A DNA stretch of 7,100 bases from Halieaceae bacterium (lineage in GTDB: Bacteria > Pseudomonadota > Gammaproteobacteria > Pseudomonadales > Halieaceae): positions 1 through 7,100 of the forward strand of contig CABYEX010000049.1 in assembly GCA_902518075.1 (NCBI GenBank), given 5' to 3'. This document shows, in pieces, positions 1 to 5,614 of the stretch. The translations under genes were made by a program, and so were the position numbers. Position 1 is the first letter of the stretch; the number at the start of each line of letters is the position of its first letter. The notes under the pieces are model-generated. The model ran no database searches and was not told the DNA's origin. It was given only the letters and a program-made list of their open reading frames with translations.

Positions 1-52
1 ACAAAACCATGACTTTCAAAGCGTCGCAATTAAAATAAGCGGCGATAAAGAT

Positions 53-80
53 AAAAAAGGGGGCCTTGGCCCCCTTAAAA
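53..80 (-). terminator. Rho-independent terminator of the minus-strand gene series
   Basis: Read on the minus strand this is a 9-base-pair stem, AAGGGGGCC pairing with GGCCCCCTT (plus-strand arms 57-65 and 68-76), followed directly by a run of T (plus-strand A run at 53-58). The tip is tight, so the real loop is probably four bases. It lies 24 bases past the stop codon of the small membrane-protein gene, where a terminator is expected. On the plus strand the stem is followed by AAAA only, so it would be much weaker in that direction. Confidence 0.85.
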
Positions 81-103
81 GACATTGCACAGAAGTCTGA
101 ATA

Positions 104-517
104 TCAGCTGTTGTCCCATTTGGCTAATAGGAATACATAGACGGTTAGCACAAGGTTGATCGCTACCTGTACCAACGACAGCGCCATCATCCAGCCAGGT
201 GGATTGATGGGCTCCCCAATCGGCATGCCTGCCGAGGTCAGGACGTTCGTTGCGACTTCAGATCCATTTCCTGCCATGTCGCTGAGCGTGGTGAGCATCA
301 TGAACAGGGCGTTCTGCGAACTCATCGAGAAGAAGGTCAGCATGACAACCCCAATCAAAGCGGACACCATTGCCCCGCTGCGAACGATGGTAGGAAAGTT
401 TCTGAAGAGATAGGCGATGACCACGACGGCCAGTGGCATTAAAACGCCACACAAGAAAAATGTGGCAAATACTGACCGGTTCATGCCGATTAAACCGAAT
501 AAGTCGAGTTCAGACAT
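104..517 (-). CDS. Small three-helix inner-membrane protein, function unknown
   Basis: 137 residues. I do not recognise a family. Three hydrophobic segments suitable as membrane helices are visible at about residues 17-38, 48-66 and 110-132. A more polar stretch at about 76-109 contains SDMAGNGSE and PIGEPINPPGW. The N-terminus is MSELDLFGLIGMNRS and the C-terminus is short and polar (KWDNS). The ATG at 517 was chosen because a strong Shine-Dalgarno GGGGGA sits five bases upstream (plus-strand 523-528). An in-frame GTG at 613 would add 32 non-hydrophobic residues with no such site. It is the last gene of the minus-strand series, 124 bases after the VOC gene, with a terminator just beyond. The 2-helix plus loop plus 1-helix layout could fit a small membrane accessory protein, but nothing identifies a partner. 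Confidence 0.8.
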   Translation of the reverse strand: MSELDLFGLIGMNRSVFATFFLCGVLMPLAVVVIAYLFRNFPTIVRSGAMVSALIGVVMLTFFSMSSQNALFMMLTTLSDMAGNGSEVATNVLTSAGMPIGEPINPPGWMMALSLVQVAINLVLTVYVFLLAKWDNS

Positions 518-641
518 CTTTTTCCCCCAGGTTTTTTTACTTATAGCGCTGAAGCGCATAAGAAAGGTACTCTCCTCGTCGTCGACATGCAAGACGGAGA
601 CGGGATGCCCCACGCAGAGGCGCCCTAGGTCGCAGCGCGGG

Positions 642-1241
642 TCAGTCAGAGAGGATCTGATTGACCTCCAGAATGTAGCCGTCCGCGTCGTAAAATTTGG
701 ATACCAGTACGCGAATCTTGCCCTTGCCCCCGTAGCCAGGATACTCCGTCAGCTTAGGCTTGCTGATGATCTCTACGCCGGGCGCGTTTTCAATCGTTGC
801 CCATTTCTCCTTAAGCCCGTCGGTGTTGAAAAGCAAAATGGCATTGCCGGGCGTTAAGCCCTCGCGCCGCACGGGCTTCGTGTGAGCGGGATGATCAGGG
901 TAGCCGTACTCGTAGTCGATTAGACCAATTACGCCTACATAGTCATGTGAGGCTTTGAGGAAAATGAGCCTCAGGCGCTGCTCGCGATCTTCACTGGAGT
1001 GTGGGCGGTTGATCTCCTCATCATAAATGACCTCCATGCCCAATCCATCGCGGTAAAGCCTCAGAGACGCCTCGATATTGCGCACGATCAGCGTGGTGCG
1101 GCGCAACAACAGCGGGAACTCTGCGGCCGCGGAGATGGGATCGCTGGCTTCTTCTTTTTCGTGGTGCCCCGCCAAAGCCGGTGAGGACAAGCCAAGGGGA
1201 ATCAACAGTGTGAGTAGTAGACCAGTTAACTTCAGTTTCAT
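642..1241 (-). CDS. Exported VOC (glyoxalase/dioxygenase-fold) family protein
   Basis: 199 residues. Residues 1-24 form a signal peptide: Lys2 and Lys4, a leucine-rich core, and cleavage expected after SPALA before GHHEKEE. The mature protein is therefore probably periplasmic. Residues 46-197 look like one VOC domain of two beta-alpha-beta-beta-beta modules. The first begins RRTTLIVRNIEASLRLYRDG with the typical GLGMEV turn (66-71). The second runs from PGNAILLF (131-138) to the closing DADGYILEVNQ (185-195). Most VOC enzymes bind a divalent metal through His/Gln, Glu, His/Gln and Glu. By eye only the final Glu192 is clearly kept; the first position is Thr49 or Thr50 and the third is Asn133. 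The family covers glyoxalase I, ring-cleavage dioxygenases and antibiotic-binding proteins, so substrate and even catalysis are open. It lies between the hydrolase and the membrane-protein gene. An AT-rich stretch (1255-1300) upstream could hold its promoter, but no good -35/-10 pair is evident. Confidence 0.85.
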   Translation of the reverse strand: MKLKLTGLLLTLLIPLGLSSPALAGHHEKEEASDPISAAAEFPLLLRRTTLIVRNIEASLRLYRDGLGMEVIYDEEINRPHSSEDREQRLRLIFLKASHDYVGVIGLIDYEYGYPDHPAHTKPVRREGLTPGNAILLFNTDGLKEKWATIENAPGVEIISKPKLTEYPGYGGKGKIRVLVSKFYDADGYILEVNQILSD

Positions 1242-1310
1242 TGACGCATTCTCGGCATTAATTTTTTATTTGATATAAAGTTACATCAATATGCTTTTTG
1301 AGTCCAAATA

Positions 1311-1343
1311 TCCACCCGCGATCCGGCTGGATTGACAGGTGGA
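1311..1343. other. Nested inverted repeat between hydrolase and VOC genes
   Basis: Outer arms TCCACC (1311-1316) and GGTGGA (1338-1343) enclose inner arms ATCC (1321-1324) and GGAT (1329-1332) around GGCT. It starts 15 bases after the hydrolase stop in the transcribed direction. No T run follows, so it is at best a weak terminator, a processing or stability structure, or a regulator site for the VOC gene. It could be chance. Confidence 0.25.
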
Positions 1344-1358
1344 AGTCGTTAGCTCAGC

Positions 1359-2249
1359 TCAACGCTGATTCAAAAACGGTCGCGCATGGAAGGCCAGTAC
1401 ATCTGGTGCGGCGTCGAAAATCCCGTATTTGAGGTCGGGTAATTCGATCAGCGTCGCGTCGTCTATCAGCTCAGCGTAGGTTCTAGAGGGTTCTCTCAGG
1501 TTACCGTGAGGGTTGAGTATTAGTGTGGGCTGCGTCAGCAGTGGCGCGCGTTCTTCTGCGGGGTACTGGAATACCGCGCCATAGATTCTGGCCTTACCCT
1601 GCCACGCCCCCGCAGACTCCAGATAGTTACCGAAAGCGCGCTCCAGCGACACTTTTTCGTTGCGCATCTCCACGGCGAATATCCAATCTTGGGCCACGGC
1701 GGCGAAGGAATCGGGCCAGGGCTTGACCTGACCGAGCCGATCGAATCGCTCTTGCCTGCCTGCAGCGTCGTAATAGGGGATGCCCATCAAGATTATGCGA
1801 CGCACCAGCTCTGGATGCGTGATCGCCAGCTCGGTCGCGAGCATGGTGCCGGTGTGATAGCCGCAGAGGTCGACCGGACCGGCGCCCTCAGGTCCCCAAC
1901 CCAGTGATGTCAGGCTGTCGGCCATAATTTCGGCTAGCATGCTCATATCTAGCTCGCCCGGATAGGTATCCGACTGCCCAATCCCCGGATAATCCAGAGC
2001 CAGCATGGTGCGATCGCTTCCTAACGCTTCCATGAACAGGCGGTAGTAATTCCCCGAGTATGGATTGGGCGCGAAACAGACCAGCGGAGTCGGGTTGATG
2101 AGCACCTCGGGTTGCGAGGTCAGAACGTGGATCTGACCCCATTCGTGGGTCACATAGCTGCGCTCAAAGCTGACGGCATTTTCCGCCTGCGCGGCAGGCA
2201 TGCTAAACATCAGTGCAAAGATGGCGATTGTGAGTGCGAGAGCTTTCAT
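1359..2249 (-). CDS. Exported alpha/beta-hydrolase-fold protein lacking the canonical catalytic triad
   Basis: 296 residues. Residues 1-22 are a signal peptide (Lys2, hydrophobic core, cleavage expected after AAQA before ENAVSF), so it is probably periplasmic. The fold is clear from the early motif DYPGIGQSD (86-94), matching the D-x-P-G-x-G-x-S-D strand-turn of epoxide hydrolase/MhpC-like enzymes, and from the elbow region with THPELVRRIILMGIP (144-158). The nucleophile elbow, normally G-x-S-x-G or G-x-D-x-G, reads G130-Y-H-T-G134, placing His132 where the nucleophile belongs. The acid loop (PTLILNPHGNLREPS, 241-255) has no Asp at the usual place. The C-terminal loop that should carry the catalytic His reads ELPDLKYGIFDAAP (269-282). 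The oxyanion His-Gly is also replaced (FAPNPYSG, 59-66). Either this is a non-catalytic binder or it uses unusual chemistry. The start is supported by AAAGGAG ten bases upstream (2260-2266). It lies 131 bases after the MFS gene. Confidence 0.88.
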   Translation of the reverse strand: MKALALTIAIFALMFSMPAAQAENAVSFERSYVTHEWGQIHVLTSQPEVLINPTPLVCFAPNPYSGNYYRLFMEALGSDRTMLALDYPGIGQSDTYPGELDMSMLAEIMADSLTSLGWGPEGAGPVDLCGYHTGTMLATELAITHPELVRRIILMGIPYYDAAGRQERFDRLGQVKPWPDSFAAVAQDWIFAVEMRNEKVSLERAFGNYLESAGAWQGKARIYGAVFQYPAEERAPLLTQPTLILNPHGNLREPSRTYAELIDDATLIELPDLKYGIFDAAPDVLAFHARPFLNQR

Positions 2250-2380
2250 TATAATTATGCTCCTTTGAGTGCGGGTGTTTTCAGGGCTCTCTGGTCATTT
2301 TAAAGTCAAATACTGCTGTCGTCTGCCAGGTGTTTTGGCTAAGTGGCTGGTTCGGTGATTGCTGAGCGTACCCTGGGGGT

Positions 2381-3676
2381 TCACTCTGCATGTGCCAGAG
2401 CCTCTCTGTTGATTTCCAAATCCCGCTTCAGGCTGCGCACGCCCATTGATAAAAAGAAGACTCCTACCAGGCTAATGGTGAGAGTCGTGGCCATGGCGTA
2501 GCGCAAATTGTTATCCCCATGAGTGCTCGCAAATGCATCGCTCAAGATACCGACGGTTAAGGGACCCAGCCCAAGGCCAATGATGTTCAGAACAAAGTAC
2601 AAGATAGCGGAGGCCATGGCGCGCATGCCGGGTGACACCAGGTTGTGGCAGGTGGCGATGCATGGCCCGAGATACAGCGCCCCCAGAATCTGAGACGGGA
2701 TCATCGCGGCGATAATGAGTGTGGTGTTATCACCGAGCAGGGTGAAGTACGCAGGAATCATGGCCGTCAGTCCCCCTAGCATGGGTATCCACACATACCA
2801 GCGGATATCTCTTACCCCGAGGCGATCAGCCAAAAAGCCGCCGAGAAAGGTGCCGGTGGCTCCTGACAGGCCAGATATCAAGCCGAGAATGGCGCCCACC
2901 TCGGCCAAAGACAGGCCGTGGTTGCGCATCAGGAAAGAGGGCATGAAATTGCCGTTGCCGTAGGACACAAAGGCGGTGAAAGCGCAGCCTATTGAGATCC
3001 ACCAGAAGGTCGGCCGGCCGCTTAGGCAGTTCATGGTCTCGCTTAGGCTGGATTTGGTGGGGGTGCCACGCACGTCGAACTGGCCGCGCTTGGGTTCCTT
3101 GACGACCCACAGCACCGCGAGCGCGTAGAGAATACCGGGGACACCGATTACGAAAAAAGCATTGCGCCAGCCAAAGTTTTCGGCGATCCAGCCGCCTGCG
3201 GCAAAGCCGAAAAGCACACCGATGTAGATACCCATGCTGTAAAAAGACAACGCGGTACCGCGGCTGCTCGGCGGAAAGTAGTCGCTGATCATGGAGTGTG
3301 AGGGCGGGGAGCCGCCGGCTTCTCCAACGCCCACGCCCAATCGCGCCGCCAGTAACTGGCCAAAGCTCTGTACCAGACCGGAGATGGCAGTCATAAATGA
3401 CCAAAAGGCGAGCGAGGCGACGACGATATTGCGTCGATTGCTTCTATCGGCCAGCCAGGCGATAGGAATGCCAGCGGTGACATAGACCAGCGCGAAGCTG
3501 AAGCCGGTCAGTAAGCCGAGCTGCGCGTCACTGAGCCCCAAGTCGGCTTTGATCGGCTCCTGCAGGATGACGAGAATCTGACGATCAATAAAATTGAAGG
3601 TGTAAACCAGCGTCAGCATTACGAGCACCGTCCAGCGGTAACGAATGCTCGGTGCTGGGGTTTGATCGGCGGTCAT
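2381..3676 (-). CDS. MFS transporter, Spinster-like
   Basis: 431 residues, the normal length for a 12-helix major facilitator. The first helix carries YTFNFIDRQIL (25-35), typical of Spinster-type carriers, followed by LGLSDAQLGLLTGFSFALVY (46-65). The loop between helices 2 and 3 has MFS motif A as GIPIAWLADRSNRR (69-82), with Asp77 and the Arg81-Arg82 pair. Helix 4 leads into GEAGGSPPSHSMISDYFP (118-135), another mark of this group. The second half repeats the pattern weakly (GGFLADRLGVRD, near residue 285). It sits in the inner membrane and probably exchanges a small organic solute against protons; Spinster relatives move lipids, sugars or aromatic compounds, and the sequence does not decide between them. 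The ATG at 3676 gives a normal N-terminus but has only a poor Shine-Dalgarno. It is divergent from moaC across 82 bases and first in a row of four minus-strand genes. Confidence 0.93.
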   Translation of the reverse strand: MTADQTPAPSIRYRWTVLVMLTLVYTFNFIDRQILVILQEPIKADLGLSDAQLGLLTGFSFALVYVTAGIPIAWLADRSNRRNIVVASLAFWSFMTAISGLVQSFGQLLAARLGVGVGEAGGSPPSHSMISDYFPPSSRGTALSFYSMGIYIGVLFGFAAGGWIAENFGWRNAFFVIGVPGILYALAVLWVVKEPKRGQFDVRGTPTKSSLSETMNCLSGRPTFWWISIGCAFTAFVSYGNGNFMPSFLMRNHGLSLAEVGAILGLISGLSGATGTFLGGFLADRLGVRDIRWYVWIPMLGGLTAMIPAYFTLLGDNTTLIIAAMIPSQILGALYLGPCIATCHNLVSPGMRAMASAILYFVLNIIGLGLGPLTVGILSDAFASTHGDNNLRYAMATTLTISLVGVFFLSMGVRSLKRDLEINREALAHAE

Positions 3677-3712
3677 GCGGTGTCCGGGGGTAACGCTGTG
3701 GAGGGGAGCATC

Positions 3713-3793
3713 ATGCCAGCTTATGCCGTTTACGGCACCGGAGTGTTAGCATTGGCCCATGCCAGAGAACTCAGATCGCCTGACGCATCTTGA
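3713..3793 (+). CDS. Possible 26-residue leader peptide overlapping the moaC start
   Basis: An ATG at 3713 follows a strong purine-rich Shine-Dalgarno, GGAGGGGAG (3700-3708), four bases away. The frame runs 26 codons ([20 protein letters not shown] then six more) to TGA at 3791-3793. It covers the moaC start codon (3759) in a different frame. moaC itself has only GGAG at 3740-3743, 15 bases before its ATG. Translation of this frame could open or block the moaC start. No homology is recognised and the frame may be fortuitous. Confidence 0.22.
   Translation: MPAYAVYGTGVLALAHARELRSPDAS
3724..3737. promoter_or_regulatory. Perfect palindrome between divergent MFS and moaC genes, candidate operator
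   Basis: TGCCGT (3724-3729), TT, then ACGGCA (3732-3737): two perfect 6-base arms with a 2-base centre. It lies in the only divergent spacer of the window, 22 bases before moaC and 48 bases before the MFS start, where a dimeric regulator could affect both directions. It does not look like the ModE site. No regulator gene is adjacent. A short palindrome can also arise by chance or act as a small RNA hairpin in the moaC leader. Confidence 0.35.
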
Positions 3794-4256
3794 CGATGCC
3801 GGTCGGGCGCACATTGTCGACGTCAGCGAAAAAGCGGTGACCGCACGGGAGGCCACGGCCACCTCCTGTGTTCGCATGCAGGACGCGACCCTGAATGCCA
3901 TTGTGGGCGGTGATACCCCCAAGGGCGATGTGTTAGCGGTAGCGCGTGTTGCCGGCATTCAGGCCGCCAAAAAGTGCTCGGAGCTGATTCCGCTCTGTCA
4001 CCCGCTGCCTTTGTCCTTGGTCAAGATTGATTTGGTGCCTGACGAGGGTCTTCCCGGTGTTCGGATTGAGGCAACCTGCAAAGTGACGGGCCAAACGGGT
4101 GTGGAGATGGAGGCGCTGACCGCGGCCTCTATCGCGGCATTGACGTTGTATGACATGTGCAAGGCGATGGACCGCGGCATGTCGATTGAGCAGACCCAGC
4201 TTGTTCACAAAGCTGGCGGGGCGAGCGGCGAGTGGCAGCGTGAGCATCACGATTAA
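3759..4256 (+). CDS. moaC: MoaC, cyclic pyranopterin monophosphate synthase
   Basis: 165 residues against about 160 for E. coli MoaC. In the cytosol MoaC converts the MoaA product 3',8-cyclo-7,8-dihydro-GTP into cyclic pyranopterin monophosphate, the first stable molybdenum-cofactor intermediate. The family signature is complete: [20 protein letters not shown] (8-27), [18 protein letters not shown] (55-72), [13 protein letters not shown] (74-86), [20 protein letters not shown] (110-129) and YDMCKAMDR (131-139). Residues matching the E. coli active site are present: Lys55, His81, Asp132 and Lys135. Near the C-terminus the usual GGKSG is GGASG (153-157). An in-frame TAG at 3747-3749 makes ATG 3759 the first possible ATG, and it aligns with known N-termini, although its Shine-Dalgarno is weak. 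It heads moaC-moaD-moaE-Nudix; moaA is not in the window. Confidence 0.97.
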   Translation: MPENSDRLTHLDDAGRAHIVDVSEKAVTAREATATSCVRMQDATLNAIVGGDTPKGDVLAVARVAGIQAAKKCSELIPLCHPLPLSLVKIDLVPDEGLPGVRIEATCKVTGQTGVEMEALTAASIAALTLYDMCKAMDRGMSIEQTQLVHKAGGASGEWQREHHD

Positions 4257-4509
4257 ATTGTTTTCAGCACTGCGTGAGGCGCTGGGTGAGAGCGAGTTTG
4301 AGCTTGACCTGTCGGACGTCTCCGAGGCCTCTGCTCAGATCGATGTGGCGGCGATTAAAGCACTGTTGTCCCAGCGCGGTGCGGAATGGAAAGAGGCCCT
4401 GAATCAGCCGAACTTGGTGCATGCGCTTAACCACAAGGTGGTGTTTACTGACGCGGCAGTCTCCGAAGGGGACGAGCTCGCCTTCTTCCCACCGATGACC
4501 GGAGGTTAG
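4240..4509 (+). CDS. moaD: MoaD, molybdopterin synthase sulfur-carrier (small) subunit
   Basis: 89 residues; E. coli MoaD has 81. It is a ubiquitin-like protein whose C-terminal Gly-Gly is adenylated by MoeB and then thiocarboxylated, delivering sulfur to the precursor bound on MoaE. The sequence shows beta-grasp features: [15 protein letters not shown] near the N-terminus, [10 protein letters not shown] in the middle, and the diagnostic end [12 protein letters not shown]. The start is inferred to be GTG at 4240, because the next in-frame start (ATG 4150) would add 30 unrelated residues and the protein lines up with MoaD only from SITIKLF. This gives a 17-base overlap with the end of moaC and implies coupled translation. 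The Shine-Dalgarno is poor (GGCGAG about seven bases upstream), in keeping with coupling. Confidence 0.95.
   Translation: MSITIKLFSALREALGESEFELDLSDVSEASAQIDVAAIKALLSQRGAEWKEALNQPNLVHALNHKVVFTDAAVSEGDELAFFPPMTGG
4501..4505 (+). promoter_or_regulatory. Shine-Dalgarno of moaE, sets the TTG start
   Basis: GGAGG lies five bases before TTG 4511. It is built from the codons for the essential MoaD C-terminal Gly-Gly (GGA GGT TAG), so one stretch serves both the catalytic tail of MoaD and ribosome loading for moaE. It decides the unusual TTG start, since no ATG or GTG sits at a usable distance. Confidence 0.85.
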
Positions 4510-4510
4510 C

Positions 4511-4972
4511 TTGTCGGTGTCATTGCAAAGCGAGGCGATTGACGTTGCGGCCGAGTACGCCCAGCTCGTTGGCGACAGTCCAGGCGCCGCAGTCGCCACC
4601 TTTACGGGATACGTCCGCAATCACTCTGATGCGCATGCGGTGACCGAGCTGGAGCTGGAACACTATCCGGAAATGGCACGCAAAATCCTTGAGAACTTGG
4701 GCCAATCGGCGGCCGAGCGTTTCGGCCTGAGCAACTGGCGGATTGTGCATCGATTCGGTCGGCTGGCGGTGTCTGAGACGATCGTCTGGGTCGGCGCGGT
4801 TGCGGACCACCGGGGTGAAGCGATCAGTGCCTGTGAGCTCATGATGGATACTCTGAAAACCGACGCACCTTTTTGGAAGCGTGAGCAGGGACCCGCGGGA
4901 GAGCAGTGGGTGGCGAGTCGTGATAGTGATACCGAGCGCCGGGCGCGCTGGCAGTCGGGGGACGTCCAGTGA
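4511..4972 (+). CDS. moaE: MoaE, molybdopterin synthase catalytic (large) subunit
   Basis: 153 residues; E. coli MoaE has 150. A MoaE dimer with two MoaD subunits inserts two sulfurs into cyclic pyranopterin monophosphate to give molybdopterin. Family marks in order: GAAVATFTGYVRNHSD (25-40), ELEHYPEMARK (48-58), WRIVHRFGRLAVSET (76-90), VGAVADHRGEAISACELMMD (94-113) and LKTDAPFWKRE (115-125). Lys116 and Lys123 correspond to the catalytic E. coli lysines 119 and 126, and Arg36 and the His100-Arg101 pair are kept. The start is TTG, supported by GGAGG at 4501-4505. Only one base separates the moaD stop codon from this start. The C-terminus has the usual Arg-rich tail, ending WQSGDVQ. Confidence 0.96.
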   Translation: MSVSLQSEAIDVAAEYAQLVGDSPGAAVATFTGYVRNHSDAHAVTELELEHYPEMARKILENLGQSAAERFGLSNWRIVHRFGRLAVSETIVWVGAVADHRGEAISACELMMDTLKTDAPFWKREQGPAGEQWVASRDSDTERRARWQSGDVQ

Positions 4973-5508
4973 AGTTTTGCAATTTGTGCGGTGGCCCAGT
5001 TGCCCTGCAGATCCCCGAGGGCGATGAGCGCGAGCGGCATGTCTGCCAAAACTGTGGCCACATTCATTACGTCAACCCGAAGGTGATCGTCGGCTGTCTG
5101 CCCACGGTGGGTGACCGTATTTTGCTGTGCAAGCGCGCTATCGAGCCGCGTTACGGGAAATGGACGTTGCCCGCTGGCTTTATGGAAAATGGCGAGACCT
5201 CGGCCGCGGGCGCCGCTCGCGAAACTTGGGAGGAGGCGGCGGCCAAGGCCATCAATCTTGAGCTCTATCGCATCTTTGATGTGCCTCACATCAGCCAGGT
5301 GTATCTATTTTATCGCTGCGGCATTGAGAACGATGAGTTTGGTGTTGGCCCGGAGTCGCTGGAGAGCGCGCTCCATACCGAGCAGGAGATCCCCTGGGAC
5401 GAGCTGGCGTTTCCCACTGTCAGGGAGCTTCTCAGAGAGTTTCTTGAAGATCGAAAAACAGGGCAGTACCCGGTTCGCAACACGGTGATTGAGTATCCCC
5501 GGCGCTAG
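4969..5508 (+). CDS. Zinc-ribbon Nudix hydrolase coupled to the moa operon
   Basis: 179 residues. Residues 1-34 form a small zinc ribbon with Cys4-x2-Cys7 and Cys26-x2-Cys29, as in the N-terminal Nudix_N_2-type domain. The Nudix fold follows: KVIVGCLPTVGDRILLCKRA (38-57), then YGKWTLPAGFMENGE and the Nudix box from Gly70 to Ala92. Key residues Glu76, Arg84, Glu85, Glu88 and Glu89 are present, while the late consensus Gly is Ala91. Such enzymes cleave nucleoside diphosphates linked to another group, for example ADP-ribose or NADH; the NudC hallmark SQPWPFPQS is absent. The start is GTG 4969, which shares GTGA with the moaE stop and has GGGGA (4958-4962) six bases upstream. An ATG is not available nearby. 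The tight coupling suggests that product is needed in proportion to molybdopterin synthase, but the substrate is unknown. It appears to be the last gene of the operon; no clear terminator follows. Confidence 0.93.
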   Translation: MKFCNLCGGPVALQIPEGDERERHVCQNCGHIHYVNPKVIVGCLPTVGDRILLCKRAIEPRYGKWTLPAGFMENGETSAAGAARETWEEAAAKAINLELYRIFDVPHISQVYLFYRCGIENDEFGVGPESLESALHTEQEIPWDELAFPTVRELLREFLEDRKTGQYPVRNTVIEYPRR

Positions 5509-5524
5509 CAGCTTGCGCATCATT

Positions 5525-5560
5525 TAGACTGGCTGATCCCTGTAGACTGGCTGATCCCTG
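5525..5560 (+). repeat. Exact 18-base tandem duplication upstream of bcp
   Basis: TAGACTGGCTGATCCCTG occurs twice back to back (5525-5542 and 5543-5560) with no mismatch. It lies 16 bases after the Nudix stop and 54 bases before bcp. The second copy ends in CCCTG, which can pair with CAGGG at 5579-5583. It may be a recent slippage duplication or paired binding sites in the bcp promoter region. I see no convincing -35/-10 elements here. Confidence 0.95.
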
Positions 5561-5604
5561 CGCGACGAGCCGACGTAACAGGGCTACTCACAGTGACTTT
5601 ATTT

Positions 5605-5609
5605 GGAGG
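5605..5609 (+). promoter_or_regulatory. Shine-Dalgarno of bcp
   Basis: Perfect GGAGG five bases before ATG 5615. It decides against the in-frame TTG at 5603, which would add four residues and lies before the ribosome site. Confidence 0.85.
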
Positions 5610-5614
5610 CCGAC

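Noticed and set aside
545..557. Short inverted repeat AGCGCT-GA-AGCGC upstream of the membrane protein
   Set aside because: The stem is five base pairs with a two-base loop; it is too short to support a terminator or operator call.
518..613. In-frame upstream extension of the small membrane protein from GTG 613, containing VLHVDDEES, which resembles the start of a response-regulator receiver domain
   Set aside because: Only about 20 residues match, the rest of a receiver domain is missing, and the strong Shine-Dalgarno sits at the downstream ATG 517. Best read as chance.
2826..3404. Minus-strand frame of 192 codons in another phase of the MFS gene
   Set aside because: It is Arg-rich with no domain and lies entirely within the transporter coding sequence.
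4663..5289. Long minus-strand frame of 208 codons across moaE and the Nudix gene
   Set aside because: It is antisense to two genes with clear catalytic motifs, and its composition (many Arg, Ala, Ser) is that of a shadow frame.
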